From contig NZ_LAQL01000005.1 in assembly GCF_001026905.1 (NCBI RefSeq), positions 124,001 to 188,000 of the forward strand: a DNA stretch of 64,000 nt, read 5' to 3'. The stretch comes from Kiloniella spongiae (GTDB lineage: Bacteria; Pseudomonadota; Alphaproteobacteria; Kiloniellales; Kiloniellaceae). Below are positions 25,432 to 34,661 of the stretch, one piece after another. The stretch's first letter is position 1, and each line of letters starts with the position of its first letter. The notes under the pieces are model-generated. The model ran no database searches, was not told the origin of the DNA, and was given only the letters and a program-made list of their open reading frames with translations. A program made the translations under genes and the position numbers.

Positions 25432-28380
25432 ATGGGCTTCTTTCCCACGTCCAAACAAGAGGAAGTTGACACTTCCCCGCATGTATCGGACGAAGTTAAG
25501 ACCACGACATGTTACATGTGTGCGTGCCGCTGTGGCATCAAGGTACACTTGCGTGGTGATCAGATCCGCTATATAGAAGGCAACCCCGATCATCCAGTGA
25601 ACAAAGGCGTTCTTTGCGCCAAAGGTTCAGCCGGGATTATGCAACACAATTCCCCTGCCCGTTTGCAAAAACCACTTCTTAGAACTGGTGAACGTGGCTC
25701 TGGTGAATTCAAGGAAATTGAATGGGATGAAGCTCTCGAGCTTGCGGGCGGCTGGCTTGGTGAAATCAGGGCAAAAGATCCATCAAAGCTTGCTTTCTTT
25801 ACAGGTCGCGACCAATCACAGAGCTTCACTGGTTGGTGGGCCGGAAAATTTGGCACGAGAAATTTCGCCGCCCACGGTGGGTTCTGTTCCGTCAATATGG
25901 CTGCTGCTGGTTTATATAGCGCTGGCGGATCCTTCTGGGAATTTGGCGAACCTGACTGGGATCATACAAAATACCTCCTGATGTTCGGGGTTGCTGAAGA
26001 TCATGACTCCAACCCGATTAAAATTGGACTGGGTAAGCTAAAAACCCGAAAAGGAACCAAGTTCGTTTCAGTAAATCCGGTTCGCACAGGCTACTCCGGT
26101 ATTGCCGATGAATGGATTGGCATCCGCCCCGGGACAGATGGCCTCTTCGTCTTTGCGCTCATTCATGAGCTCCTCAAGGCCGAGAAAATCGACTGGACTT
26201 ACATAACCCGTTACACAAATGCTCCTTGGCTTGTCATACAAGATCCCGGTGCGGCAGATGACGGTCTTTTTGCCCGCGATGCCGAGGGAAATCCGCTTTG
26301 TTATGATGCTGAGGTAAAAAAACTCGTTTCATCAACTAACGTCGAAGCCAAACCCGCATTGGCTGGAGAATACACCCTTCCGGATGGCCGCAAAGCTGTT
26401 CCGGCCTTTCACTTGATGGCTGATCGTTATCTGGATACTCAATATGCACCAGAAGCCGTAGCAGATCAGATTGGCTACAGCGCCGCAAATATTCGCCGTA
26501 TTGCAGCAGAAATCGCTCATGTAGCTTTCGAAGAGACTATTGAGCTTGATGTATCCTGGACAGACTGGGCCGGACGTAAACAGGATAAAATGATTGGGCG
26601 TCCGGTTTCCATGCATGCCATGCGCGGGATATCAGCCCATTCGAACGGTTTTCATACCTGCCGGGCCATCCATGTTCTGCAAATGCTCTTGGGTTCTATT
26701 GATGTTCCCGGTGGTTTCAGGCACAAACCACCTTTCCCGCGCCCCTGCCCTCCGGGCCCAAAACCTGCTGGACACGAGTCCATAGCCAACACACCGTTAC
26801 CCGGTATGCCGCTTGGTTTCCCAACTGGCCCTGAAGATTTGCTGGTTGAACCTGATGGCACACCGAAACGCATAGACAAAGCCTACAGCTGGGAATACCC
26901 ACTGGCCTCTCATGGCATGATGCACATGGTCATTCATAACGCCTGGAAAGGTGATCCCTATCCTGTGGATTTGCTTTTCATGTATATGGCGAATATGAGC
27001 TGGAACAGCTCTATGAATGTTCCGGGGACAATTAAATATCTCACAGACAAAAACGAAGACGGTAGCTACAAGATTCCCAAGATCATCTATTCGGATGCCT
27101 ATCATTCTGAAATGGTTCCCTATGCCGATCTTGTTCTGCCAGATACGACCTATCTTGAACGGTGGGATGCTATCTCTCTGTTAGACCGTCCAATCTGTAG
27201 CGCACATGGTCCCGCAGATTCCATCAGACAACCTGTTATAAAACCTGATCGCGATGTGCGCCCTTTCCAGGATGTACTGTTGGATCTTGGTTCACGACTT
27301 GGCTTGCCCGGCATGGCCAAAGAAGATGGTAGTGCCATGTACCCCGGGGGCTATTCTGATTACATCACAAACCACGAACGAACACCTGGCGTCGGGCCAC
27401 TTGCAGGTTGGCGTGGAAAAGATGGTAACAGCCACGGCAAAGGAGAACCAAACCCCGATCAATTACAAAAATACATTGATAACGGGTGCTTCTGGTCAGA
27501 TGAGTTCACTCCGGAACAGTCTTACTATAAATTTGCCAACCGCTCTTACCTTGATCGATCCCATGAAATGGGGTGGATCCCCAATGCAGAACGCATTGTG
27601 ATGCACATCTATTCGGAACACATGCAAAAGTTCCGCCTCGCGGCGCAGGGACACGGCGACATCCAACCACCTGATGATCTGCGCAGTCGGATCGATGAAA
27701 CCTTTGATCCCCTTCCGATCTGGTACATGCCTTTGGAAGAAAAAGCCGTGGATGGCAAAGAGTATCCTCTGCACGCGGTGACCCAACGGCCAATGCATAT
27801 GTATCACAGCTGGGGGTCACAAAATGCGTGGTTAAGACAGATCACGGCCCAAAACCGTCTGTTCATTAACGAAGAGACCGCCCGACAGCATGGTATTGTC
27901 AATGAAGACTGGATTTGGGTTATATCGCCTCATGGGCGGGTAAAAACCCAAGTCAAGCTGATGAGCGGTGTTAACCCCCACACGATATGGACGTGGAATG
28001 CTATCGGCAAACGTAAAGGTGCCTGGGGTTTGGATGACAAAGCGCCGGAATCTAATCGTGGCTTCTTGTTAAATCACATCATTTCGGAACTGCTGCCGCC
28101 CAGAAAAGACGGCTATCGCTACTCTAACTCTGATCCCGTTACAGGTCAGGCGGCTTGGTATGATCTCAGAGTACGTATTGAAAAGTGCGATGCGAAGGAA
28201 GAAGGAGCAACAGAGCCAATGTTTGAAGCTTTTGCCCCTCTCCCCAATGCCCCTGAACAAATAGCCGTTCTTCGTTATGGAGCTGACTTTGGTGAGGAAA
28301 AACCGAAGTCACAGAACTCAACACGAGAAGAACCCAGAGCACTGGCGCCCGATGATACACTGGCAGGAGAAAAACCATGA
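25432..28380 (+). CDS. soeA: Sulfite dehydrogenase catalytic subunit SoeA (molybdopterin oxidoreductase)
   Basis: Large molybdenum subunit (982 residues) of the DMSO-reductase superfamily, matching SoeA, the cytoplasmic sulfite-oxidising enzyme of phototrophic sulfur bacteria and sulfonate-degrading marine bacteria. The N-terminal 4Fe-4S site is C27, C30, C34 and C62 (CYMCACRC, later LCAKG). C152 in HGGFCSVN is a plausible Mo ligand. There is no Tat signal, so the enzyme faces the cytoplasm, where Xsc releases sulfite. The gene overlaps soeB by four bases. The position after pta links it to taurine use. Tetrathionate or polysulfide reductase relatives are the alternatives. Confidence 0.85.
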   Translation: MGFFPTSKQEEVDTSPHVSDEVKTTTCYMCACRCGIKVHLRGDQIRYIEGNPDHPVNKGVLCAKGSAGIMQHNSPARLQKPLLRTGERGSGEFKEIEWDEALELAGGWLGEIRAKDPSKLAFFTGRDQSQSFTGWWAGKFGTRNFAAHGGFCSVNMAAAGLYSAGGSFWEFGEPDWDHTKYLLMFGVAEDHDSNPIKIGLGKLKTRKGTKFVSVNPVRTGYSGIADEWIGIRPGTDGLFVFALIHELLKAEKIDWTYITRYTNAPWLVIQDPGAADDGLFARDAEGNPLCYDAEVKKLVSSTNVEAKPALAGEYTLPDGRKAVPAFHLMADRYLDTQYAPEAVADQIGYSAANIRRIAAEIAHVAFEETIELDVSWTDWAGRKQDKMIGRPVSMHAMRGISAHSNGFHTCRAIHVLQMLLGSIDVPGGFRHKPPFPRPCPPGPKPAGHESIANTPLPGMPLGFPTGPEDLLVEPDGTPKRIDKAYSWEYPLASHGMMHMVIHNAWKGDPYPVDLLFMYMANMSWNSSMNVPGTIKYLTDKNEDGSYKIPKIIYSDAYHSEMVPYADLVLPDTTYLERWDAISLLDRPICSAHGPADSIRQPVIKPDRDVRPFQDVLLDLGSRLGLPGMAKEDGSAMYPGGYSDYITNHERTPGVGPLAGWRGKDGNSHGKGEPNPDQLQKYIDNGCFWSDEFTPEQSYYKFANRSYLDRSHEMGWIPNAERIVMHIYSEHMQKFRLAAQGHGDIQPPDDLRSRIDETFDPLPIWYMPLEEKAVDGKEYPLHAVTQRPMHMYHSWGSQNAWLRQITAQNRLFINEETARQHGIVNEDWIWVISPHGRVKTQVKLMSGVNPHTIWTWNAIGKRKGAWGLDDKAPESNRGFLLNHIISELLPPRKDGYRYSNSDPVTGQAAWYDLRVRIEKCDAKEEGATEPMFEAFAPLPNAPEQIAVLRYGADFGEEKPKSQNSTREEPRALAPDDTLAGEKP

Positions 28381-29126
28381 CCTGTCTTCCGCAAAACGGT
28401 AGCAAAAAGAAGCTCGGCCTAGTTATTGATCTTGATATCTGTGTTGGCTGCCATGCCTGCGCCGTAAACTGTAAAGAATGGAATACCGGCGGTCACTCAG
28501 CTCCCCTGACGGATATGGATCCTTACGGCGCAGATCCCAACGGTGTTTGGTTTAACCGTATTCACAGCTTCGAAGTTGTCGACGATGATAACGACAGTCG
28601 TACGGTTCACTTTCCCAAGAGTTGCCTTCATTGTGATGATGCCCCTTGCGTTACGGTTTGTCCGACAGGCGCTTCTTATAAACGCGAAGAAGACGGCATT
28701 GTCTTGGTAGATGCTGATAAATGCATTGGTTGTAAACTATGTTCATGGGCCTGTGCCTATGGCGCCAGAGAATACGATGAAGACGTCGGCATTATGAAAA
28801 AATGTACTCTATGTGTTGATCGTATTTACAACGAAAACCTCCCCGAAGCATCCAGAGTGCCAGCCTGTGTTTCAACTTGTCCGGTTGGTGCACGATCTTT
28901 TGGTGACCTAGGTGATCCAAACTCTGATGTCAGCAAGCTTGTGGCAGAACGCGAAGGTTTTGATTTGATGGCAGAGCTTGACTACAAACCAACCAATAAA
29001 TATTTGCCTCCACGCCCCAAACAAAACGAGAATAGTTTTTCGGATAAACCTGTTAGCCTCTCCCCTGTTGAAACTGAAAAATCTGGCCTGTTAGCGCGAT
29101 GGGCTGACAAAGTCTTATCGCTCTAG
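28377..29126 (+). CDS. soeB: Sulfite dehydrogenase iron-sulfur subunit SoeB
   Basis: Electron-transfer subunit of 249 residues with four cysteine groups, enough for four 4Fe-4S clusters: CVGCHACAVNC, CLHCDDAPCVTVCPTGA, CIGCKLCSWACAYGA, and CTLCVDRI paired with ACVSTCPVGA. This is the DmsB/PsrB/NrfC architecture. It would pass electrons from SoeA to the membrane subunit. ATGA overlap with soeA indicates translational coupling, and soeC follows after 18 bp. Confidence 0.88.
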   Translation: MTCLPQNGSKKKLGLVIDLDICVGCHACAVNCKEWNTGGHSAPLTDMDPYGADPNGVWFNRIHSFEVVDDDNDSRTVHFPKSCLHCDDAPCVTVCPTGASYKREEDGIVLVDADKCIGCKLCSWACAYGAREYDEDVGIMKKCTLCVDRIYNENLPEASRVPACVSTCPVGARSFGDLGDPNSDVSKLVAEREGFDLMAELDYKPTNKYLPPRPKQNENSFSDKPVSLSPVETEKSGLLARWADKVLSL

Positions 29127-29144
29127 AAAGAAAGGAGTTTTCGA

Positions 29145-30098
29145 ATGCATCCGGCAAAATCAGTTATTCTTTTTACCACCGCTTCAGGCGCAGGTTATGG
29201 GCTACTTTTTCTTCTTATCCTTGGACATATGCTTGGCGTTATTCCAACTGATCCAACGTTAGCTCTCAGCGGGTTTGGTACGGCCTTCATTCTTATTGTT
29301 TTGGGACTTCTGTCTTCAACATTTCATCTGGGTCGGCCAGAACGAGCCTGGCGTGCACTGACACAGTGGCGGTCATCCTGGTTAAGTCGCGAAGGTATTT
29401 TGGCAATCGTCACTTTCCTGCCCACAGGCATCTATGGTCTCTGGTGGGCATTTTTCTCAAGTAGCGAATTTGTCCTTCTGCCGCTTATCGGCATCGCTGC
29501 GTTATTACTGTGTGGTGCAACAGTTTACTGCACATCAATGATTTATGCCTGCCTAAAGCCAGTTGCCGCATGGCATAACAAGTTTGTACCCACTGGCTAT
29601 CTGGTGCTGTCTCTTTCGACGGGTGCTTTGCTCTTAAACGCCATTTTGCATTTACAAGGCAAAAACGACCAGCTGTTTGATATGATCACCATCGCATTTA
29701 TTATCATCGCTGTTGTGCACAAGTTCTATTACTGGCAGTACATCAATGAAAATGCAGGTCAAAGTACTGTTGGAAGTGCAACGGGGCTTGGATCAATGGG
29801 TAAAGTTCGCCTTCTGGAAGCTGCTCATACCGAAGCAAACTACCTAATGAAAGAAATGGGTTTTAAAATTGCCCGTAAACACAGACAAAAACTCAGAAAT
29901 ATTACCTTCATCTTTGGCTTCATTCTGCCAATATTTCTGATTTCACTTTCAGGTATGATTTCAAATAACGCTCTAAGTAACCTTGCAATCATAGTATCGA
30001 TATTGTCTGGCGCACTGGGCATTGTCACCGAAAGATGGCTCTTTTTTGCAGAGGCCAAACATACTGTGAGCCTCTATTACGGTGCAGAGAAAGTTTAA
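29145..30098 (+). CDS. soeC: Sulfite dehydrogenase membrane anchor SoeC (DmsC-like)
   Basis: Polytopic membrane protein of 317 residues with about eight hydrophobic segments, of the DmsC type. It should anchor SoeAB to the cytoplasmic face and deliver electrons to quinone. The STFHLGRPERAWRALTQWRSS motif after the second or third helix is typical of DmsC-like anchors (cut here: HLGRPERAWRAL-TQWRSSW). AAGGAG lies seven bases upstream of the ATG. It is the last gene of the pta-soeABC unit and is followed by a hairpin. Confidence 0.87.
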   Translation: MHPAKSVILFTTASGAGYGLLFLLILGHMLGVIPTDPTLALSGFGTAFILIVLGLLSSTFHLGRPERAWRALTQWRSSWLSREGILAIVTFLPTGIYGLWWAFFSSSEFVLLPLIGIAALLLCGATVYCTSMIYACLKPVAAWHNKFVPTGYLVLSLSTGALLLNAILHLQGKNDQLFDMITIAFIIIAVVHKFYYWQYINENAGQSTVGSATGLGSMGKVRLLEAAHTEANYLMKEMGFKIARKHRQKLRNITFIFGFILPIFLISLSGMISNNALSNLAIIVSILSGALGIVTERWLFFAEAKHTVSLYYGAEKV

Positions 30099-30104
30099 AC
30101 TGCA

Positions 30105-30138
30105 TAAGCCCTGGATCATATCAAAGATCCAGGGCTTA
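30105..30138. terminator. Hairpin between soeC and the convergent leucine dehydrogenase gene
   Basis: Perfect 13-bp stem TAAGCCCTGGATC/GATCCAGGGCTTA with an 8-base loop. The U-tract is weak on both strands, so it is a probable rather than certain bidirectional terminator. Confidence 0.7.
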
Positions 30139-30180
30139 ATAGTTGGAATTTTCAGACTTAGTTGCTCAAATTTGATTTAT

Positions 30181-31296
30181 TTAAGCAACGATATCTTTTT
30201 TTAAAACAGACCTTTCAGCTTTTGAGGTCTTAGCTATTTTCTCCGCAATTTTTTCTTGGGCAATCAGATCAGAGATCGTGCTTGTTGCGCCCTGTTCCTG
30301 ATCAGCGCGTTCAAAAATATCCAATAGAACGTCGTAGATAGCAGCCACTTTCTTATCAACCCATTGACGATCGTATTTCCCGTCAATTTCCGCTGCGACG
30401 TTGATGATACCGCCAGCATTAATCACATAATCCGGTGCATAGAGAATATTATGATCTCGTAGCAACATACCATCTGTATCTTTGGCAAGTTGATTGTTCG
30501 CAGCACCCGCGACGATCTTCGTTTTCAACTTGGGAATAGACGTTTCATTCAAAACCGCACCCAATGCACAGGGTGCAACTACATCAACGTCAACAAAGAG
30601 TATTTCATCACAGGATACTGCTGTGGCACCGAATTCTTTAACGGCATGTTGAACAGCATCTTCATTGATATCTGCAACGATTAACTTGGCTCCAGCAGCG
30701 TGTAGCTCCCTACACAAATGCCATCCGACATGGCCAAGCCCCTGCATTGCGACAGTTAAACCAGCAACGCCGTCTTTACCCAGTTGATGCTTAACCGCAG
30801 CTCGTATGCCATTAAAAGTACCGCGAGCGGTGAAGGGAGAAGGATCACCACTCGCGGCAAGTCCAGAATTTAACCCCGCAACATGAGGGGTTTTCTGGGA
30901 GACAACTTCCATATCTGAAACAGATATTCCAACGTCTTCAGCGGTAATGTATTGACCACCGAGACCATTAACAAAACGCCCAAAGGAGCGAAAAAGCTCT
31001 TCGGATTTATCAGTCTTGGCATCCCCGATAATAACGGCTTTACCGCCACCCAAATTTAACCCGGCCATTGCGTTTTTATAGCTCATACCTTTGGAAAGCC
31101 TGAGAGCATCGTTTAAAGCCGAACCGTTGTCCCGATAATGCCACATACGACATCCACCAGCGGCTGGCCCCAATGCTGTCGAATGGATTGCGATAATCGC
31201 CTTTAGACCTGTGGTTTCATCCTGACAGAACACCACCTGCTCATGGCCGGAAAAGGCCTCATGATTAAAGACATCCATGTTAGATGTATCAGACAT
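30181..31296 (-). CDS. Leucine dehydrogenase family (Glu/Leu/Phe/Val dehydrogenase)
   Basis: NAD-dependent oxidative deamination of branched-chain or aromatic amino acids to 2-keto acids. Visible features are the ALGPAAGGCRMW segment, the catalytic lysine region GLNLGGGKAVIIGD, ITAEDVGIS, and the Rossmann motif GLGHVGWHL. The length of 371 fits leucine dehydrogenase rather than the larger glutamate enzymes. The nearby valine and leucine catabolic operons support a branched-chain substrate. A divergently transcribed Lrp regulator lies 407 bp away. The C-terminus carries about 20 extra charged residues. Phenylalanine or valine dehydrogenase activity remains possible. Confidence 0.85.
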   Translation of the reverse strand: MSDTSNMDVFNHEAFSGHEQVVFCQDETTGLKAIIAIHSTALGPAAGGCRMWHYRDNGSALNDALRLSKGMSYKNAMAGLNLGGGKAVIIGDAKTDKSEELFRSFGRFVNGLGGQYITAEDVGISVSDMEVVSQKTPHVAGLNSGLAASGDPSPFTARGTFNGIRAAVKHQLGKDGVAGLTVAMQGLGHVGWHLCRELHAAGAKLIVADINEDAVQHAVKEFGATAVSCDEILFVDVDVVAPCALGAVLNETSIPKLKTKIVAGAANNQLAKDTDGMLLRDHNILYAPDYVINAGGIINVAAEIDGKYDRQWVDKKVAAIYDVLLDIFERADQEQGATSTISDLIAQEKIAEKIAKTSKAERSVLKKDIVA

Positions 31297-31703
31297 ATTC
31301 AGTTCCCCAATTCATCTTTTCCGGTGCATTTTACCGCACCTAAAATCTGTAAGCTCAAGTAAAATGGGGCGGTAAATGCATATGAGGTAATCCCAAACAT
31401 TTATTGGATTAAATCCAGAAAATGTCAGGCTGATAACCAAGTCATTAGTAAATGCCAATCACTACCTGAAATTCACGTAATCAGGTCAACGGTGATCAAA
31501 GACACTAGCCAATGTGCAGCTCTCTCCCAGAAAACATATGCTAAAGCATGTTCCTCAAGCTCTCTTTATTTGTGCCAATTATTATTATCTTTTCGGCTTC
31601 TATTATTTTGCTTCAAGTGGAAAGAAATGTTCTTTCTATTTTCACGATCAATTCGCTATAATAGCAATCTCATTTCGCTTACTTAAAAATATGAGAAATA
31701 TTT
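31297..31703. other. Divergent promoter region leucine dehydrogenase / Lrp regulator
   Basis: 407 bp without a credible gene. A TATAAT hexamer at 31657-31662, preceded by G-C, is a plausible -10 for the regulator gene, giving a leader of about 35 bases. A short inverted repeat AAATAT/ATATTT sits directly before its ATG. Lrp sites were not recognisable by eye. Confidence 0.45.
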
Positions 31704-32192
31704 ATGCTGCCAAAGATCGATAATACGGATAAAAAAATCCTCAAAATTCTTCAAAAGGATTCTGATATCAGTAATGCAGAACTTGCGGATAAAGTCGGTC
31801 TTTCCCCCGCACCCTGTTGGCGACGGATAAAACGTCTGGAAGAAAAAGGGATTATAAAACGCCGTGTGGCCATTATTGATTCTGACAGTCTTGGTTTAGA
31901 GATCGTCGTCTTTACCACTGTAAAGATTTCTGCACAGGCACAGCACGGCCTTGAGGATTTTGAACGTCGGGTTAGCCGCTTTGACGAAATTACCGAATGC
32001 TACACCGTCAGCGGCGGTATGGATTATATTCTAAGGGTTGTGACAACCGATATGCGGGCTTACGAGCGCTTCCTTCGCGATCACCTGTTACAACTCCCTA
32101 ACATAGCCGAAGTACATTCCAGATTTGCCGTCTCGCAAGTTAAATACTCCACAGGCCTCCCCCTTGATTTGGTTGAAACCAAAACACCATGA
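31704..32192 (+). CDS. Lrp/AsnC family transcriptional regulator
   Basis: 162 residues, the usual Lrp length. The N-terminal helix-turn-helix reads DKKILKILQKDSDISNAELA followed by KVGLSPAPCWRRIKRLEEKG. The C-terminal RAM domain (about 70-150) contains FDEITECYTVSGGMDYILRV, the amino-acid-binding and oligomerisation part. Because it is divergent from leucine dehydrogenase, it probably controls that gene in response to a branched-chain amino acid, like BkdR in other bacteria. Confidence 0.9.
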   Translation: MLPKIDNTDKKILKILQKDSDISNAELADKVGLSPAPCWRRIKRLEEKGIIKRRVAIIDSDSLGLEIVVFTTVKISAQAQHGLEDFERRVSRFDEITECYTVSGGMDYILRVVTTDMRAYERFLRDHLLQLPNIAEVHSRFAVSQVKYSTGLPLDLVETKTP

Positions 32193-32385
32193 GCGTCAAA
32201 AGTCCCTTAATCAAGGCTATTGCCATATCGTTATTTTTATTCTAATGTCCGGCGCAAGGTACACAGGGGTGCCTCGCCGCCAAAAGTCACAACACCCTGT
32301 TATTATCGACGAAAACGATGAGTAATCACCCAAAGAATTCTCTGGATCGCGAGGAGCGGATAGATCCGGTACAAGGAGAAACTCT

Positions 32386-32943
32386 ATGGCTGATATTATC
32401 CATGAGCTAAAACATAACGCCCGCATTCTTCACCGTAATATCACAACGGGAAAACAAGCGAGCCTTGCTTTCATTAAAAAGAACCCGGATTTAAAAAATC
32501 TGTCTGACCTCGTAATTATTGAGACAGTTAAGCGCAAACATTGTTTGTCTCAAATAGCAAAAGAGCTTGGGTTTAAGGGGTGGTCACATCTATCTCAAAT
32601 TATCCAGATGGAAACGCCTCCCGTCCCGACGAGCGAAAGGTCAGAACTTGATTATGGCAAGATTCTGTGTTCATCCCGATGTATGCCCTATACAAATTTC
32701 TGGTCCGTGTTTTACCCTGAAGCCAAAGAACACCGGGACCAGACCAACGGGTACCTGCTAACCTATGGCACTCAGTTTCTGGTCACGGAACAAGATTTTA
32801 TCAAGACTCTGGGACTGGATCCTAAAGATCCAGATTGGGATCTCATACAACGGGATTGGGGCAATCCTAAAAATATAGAAGCGAGAGAACGCCTCTATCA
32901 AAAGCTGATTGCCCATAACCTGAAAGGTCAGGTTTGGCTATAA
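32386..32943 (+). CDS. Unknown protein, 185 residues
   Basis: Not recognised as a named family. The N-terminal 70 residues (ELKHNARILHRNI and on, then KRKHCLSQIAKELGFKGW and SHL) look like the helical segment often seen at the start of ankyrin-repeat or glyoxalase-like hypothetical proteins, where GF-x-GW-x-HL is conserved. The C-terminal part has CSSRCMPYTNFWSVFY and YGTQFLVTEQDFIKTLGLDP, possibly a small alpha/beta domain with a redox- or metal-capable CSSRC pair. No signal peptide or membrane helix. A good GGAG-type ribosome site (ACAAGGAGAAACTCT) supports expression. A hairpin follows the stop. Confidence 0.7.
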   Translation: MADIIHELKHNARILHRNITTGKQASLAFIKKNPDLKNLSDLVIIETVKRKHCLSQIAKELGFKGWSHLSQIIQMETPPVPTSERSELDYGKILCSSRCMPYTNFWSVFYPEAKEHRDQTNGYLLTYGTQFLVTEQDFIKTLGLDPKDPDWDLIQRDWGNPKNIEARERLYQKLIAHNLKGQVWL

Positions 32944-32954
32944 GAAATAAAGTT

Positions 32955-32979
32955 GGGAGTAGCCTTTTTGGTTACTCCC
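32955..32979. terminator. Terminator between the unknown gene and the acyl-CoA synthetase gene
   Basis: Ten-base-pair stem GGGAGTAGCC/GGTTACTCCC (one G-U pair on the plus strand) with a five-T loop, placed between two convergent genes. The flanking U-tracts are modest. Confidence 0.65.
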
Positions 32980-32993
32980 TCTTCAGCAAATAA

Positions 32994-34610
32994 TTACCCC
33001 AAATCTCTGAGTTCTCGTCTAATGATCTTACCTGTTGTGGTCATAGGCAGGGCGTCGACAAAAGCAACTTCGCGTGGGTATTCATGCGCGGCGAGCTGCT
33101 TTTTGACAAAGAGTTGAATTTCTGATGCCAGATTATCATCCCCAAGAAAATTATCATTGAGCACGATAAAGGCTTTTACGATTTCTGTTCGTTGAGGGTC
33201 CGGTTTACCAACCACCCCTGCCATGCGTACAGCCGGATGCCCCATCAAGCAATCTTCGATTTCACCAGGACCTATACGATAACCGGATGACGTAATCACG
33301 TCATCATCCCGACCAACAAACTGTATCCAGCCTTGCGTATCAAGAATGCCAGTATCCCCTGTCAGTAACCACTTGCCCGCAAATTTAGATTTTGTTGCAT
33401 CCGGATTGTTCCAGTACTTGAGAAACATTACGGGATCAGGCGATTTAACAGCGATATTACCCAAGGTACCCTGTGGGAGAACCTCTCCCTTGTCATCAAC
33501 AATTGCCAGATTGTGTCCGGGAACGGCACGCCCCATTACGCCCGGCCTTGCATCCATAATTTTGGCACAGGAGGACACAATCATATTGCATTCTGTTTGC
33601 CCATAGAATTCATTGATTGTTAGCCCGAAGGTTTTCTGCCCCCAATCCAGAAGCTCTGTCCCCAGAGACTCCCCGCCTGAAGCAATAGAGCGCATGTTTA
33701 AATCCCAGCGAATTTCAGGATCAGAAACTGAGCGCATCATCTTCAGGGCCGTCGGTGGAATAAAGGCATTCCTGATCCCCTGTTCCGCGAGCAGATCAAA
33801 CGCTGCTTCGGCTGTAAATTTTTCAAACCGTCGGGCAACAACTGTCACGCCATGGTGTAGCGCAGGTAACAAGACATCCAGAAGCCCTCCGATCCAAGCC
33901 CAATCTGCGGGTGTCCAGATTTTATCACCCGGTTGTGGAAAGAAATCATGTGACATCTCAACACCCGGCAGATGCCCAAGCAGAACACGGTGCGCGTGGA
34001 GTGCGCCTTTAGGTTGCCCCGTTGTTCCAGAGGTATAGATAATCAAAGCCGGATCATCCGGTTTTGTGCGTACAGGCATGAAATCAGGAGGTTGGGATAA
34101 CAGATCTCGATGTAGATCCTGTGCTCCAGCAGAAGCACCGTCAATGGAATAAACGTGTTTCAAATCAGGCAGGCGATCTCTGATTTCGCTAATTTTCTCG
34201 ACGCCTGCCTGATTGGTAATAACGGCACGTGCACCAGAGTTTGACAGTCGATATTCCAGCGCCTCCACACCAAAGAGCATAAATAAAGGCACGGCAATGC
34301 AGCCCATTTTATAGGCTGCAATATGGGAAAATGCCGTTTCCAATGATTGCGGTAGTAAAATAGCAACCCTGTCGCCCTGATTAATGCCCGATGACGACAG
34401 ACGATTAGCCATACGATTTGAGTAATCTTTCAGATCACCAAAGCTATAGTCAGTGACATTTCCATCTATATCAACAAAGCTAAGCGCCAAACGATCCGGT
34501 GCTCGTTCTGCCCATTTATCACAGACATCAACACCGATATTATAGCTATCCGGTATATCCCACTCAAAGGCCTCTTTAACCGCGTGATAATCAGACCCGT
34601 GACGTAACAT
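32994..34610 (-). CDS. AMP-forming acyl-CoA synthetase (acetyl/medium-chain type)
   Basis: ANL-superfamily ligase that activates a carboxylic acid to its CoA ester. The P-loop is YTSGTTGQPKGA, then EFYGQTECNMIV, the hinge region LTGDTGILDTQGWIQFVGRDDDVI, and the catalytic lysine in PMTTTGKIIRRELRD. The length (538 with the start at 34610) fits acetyl- or medium-chain acyl-CoA synthetases. AGAGGT lies directly before this ATG; an upstream start at 34649 would add an unlikely basic leader. It is the last gene of the mms operon, so a short branched or propionate-type acid is a plausible substrate. Confidence 0.85.
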   Translation of the reverse strand: MLRHGSDYHAVKEAFEWDIPDSYNIGVDVCDKWAERAPDRLALSFVDIDGNVTDYSFGDLKDYSNRMANRLSSSGINQGDRVAILLPQSLETAFSHIAAYKMGCIAVPLFMLFGVEALEYRLSNSGARAVITNQAGVEKISEIRDRLPDLKHVYSIDGASAGAQDLHRDLLSQPPDFMPVRTKPDDPALIIYTSGTTGQPKGALHAHRVLLGHLPGVEMSHDFFPQPGDKIWTPADWAWIGGLLDVLLPALHHGVTVVARRFEKFTAEAAFDLLAEQGIRNAFIPPTALKMMRSVSDPEIRWDLNMRSIASGGESLGTELLDWGQKTFGLTINEFYGQTECNMIVSSCAKIMDARPGVMGRAVPGHNLAIVDDKGEVLPQGTLGNIAVKSPDPVMFLKYWNNPDATKSKFAGKWLLTGDTGILDTQGWIQFVGRDDDVITSSGYRIGPGEIEDCLMGHPAVRMAGVVGKPDPQRTEIVKAFIVLNDNFLGDDNLASEIQLFVKKQLAAHEYPREVAFVDALPMTTTGKIIRRELRDLG

Positions 34611-34661
34611 GGCTACCTCTGTTTTGTGTCTCTGTCGATAAAAAATCAAAGAGACAAAATA

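Noticed and set aside
30181-31296. Alanine dehydrogenase to complete the Tpa cycle
   Set aside because: The sequence is of the Glu/Leu/Phe/Val dehydrogenase family, not the alanine dehydrogenase/PNT family; alanine recycling by it is not supported.
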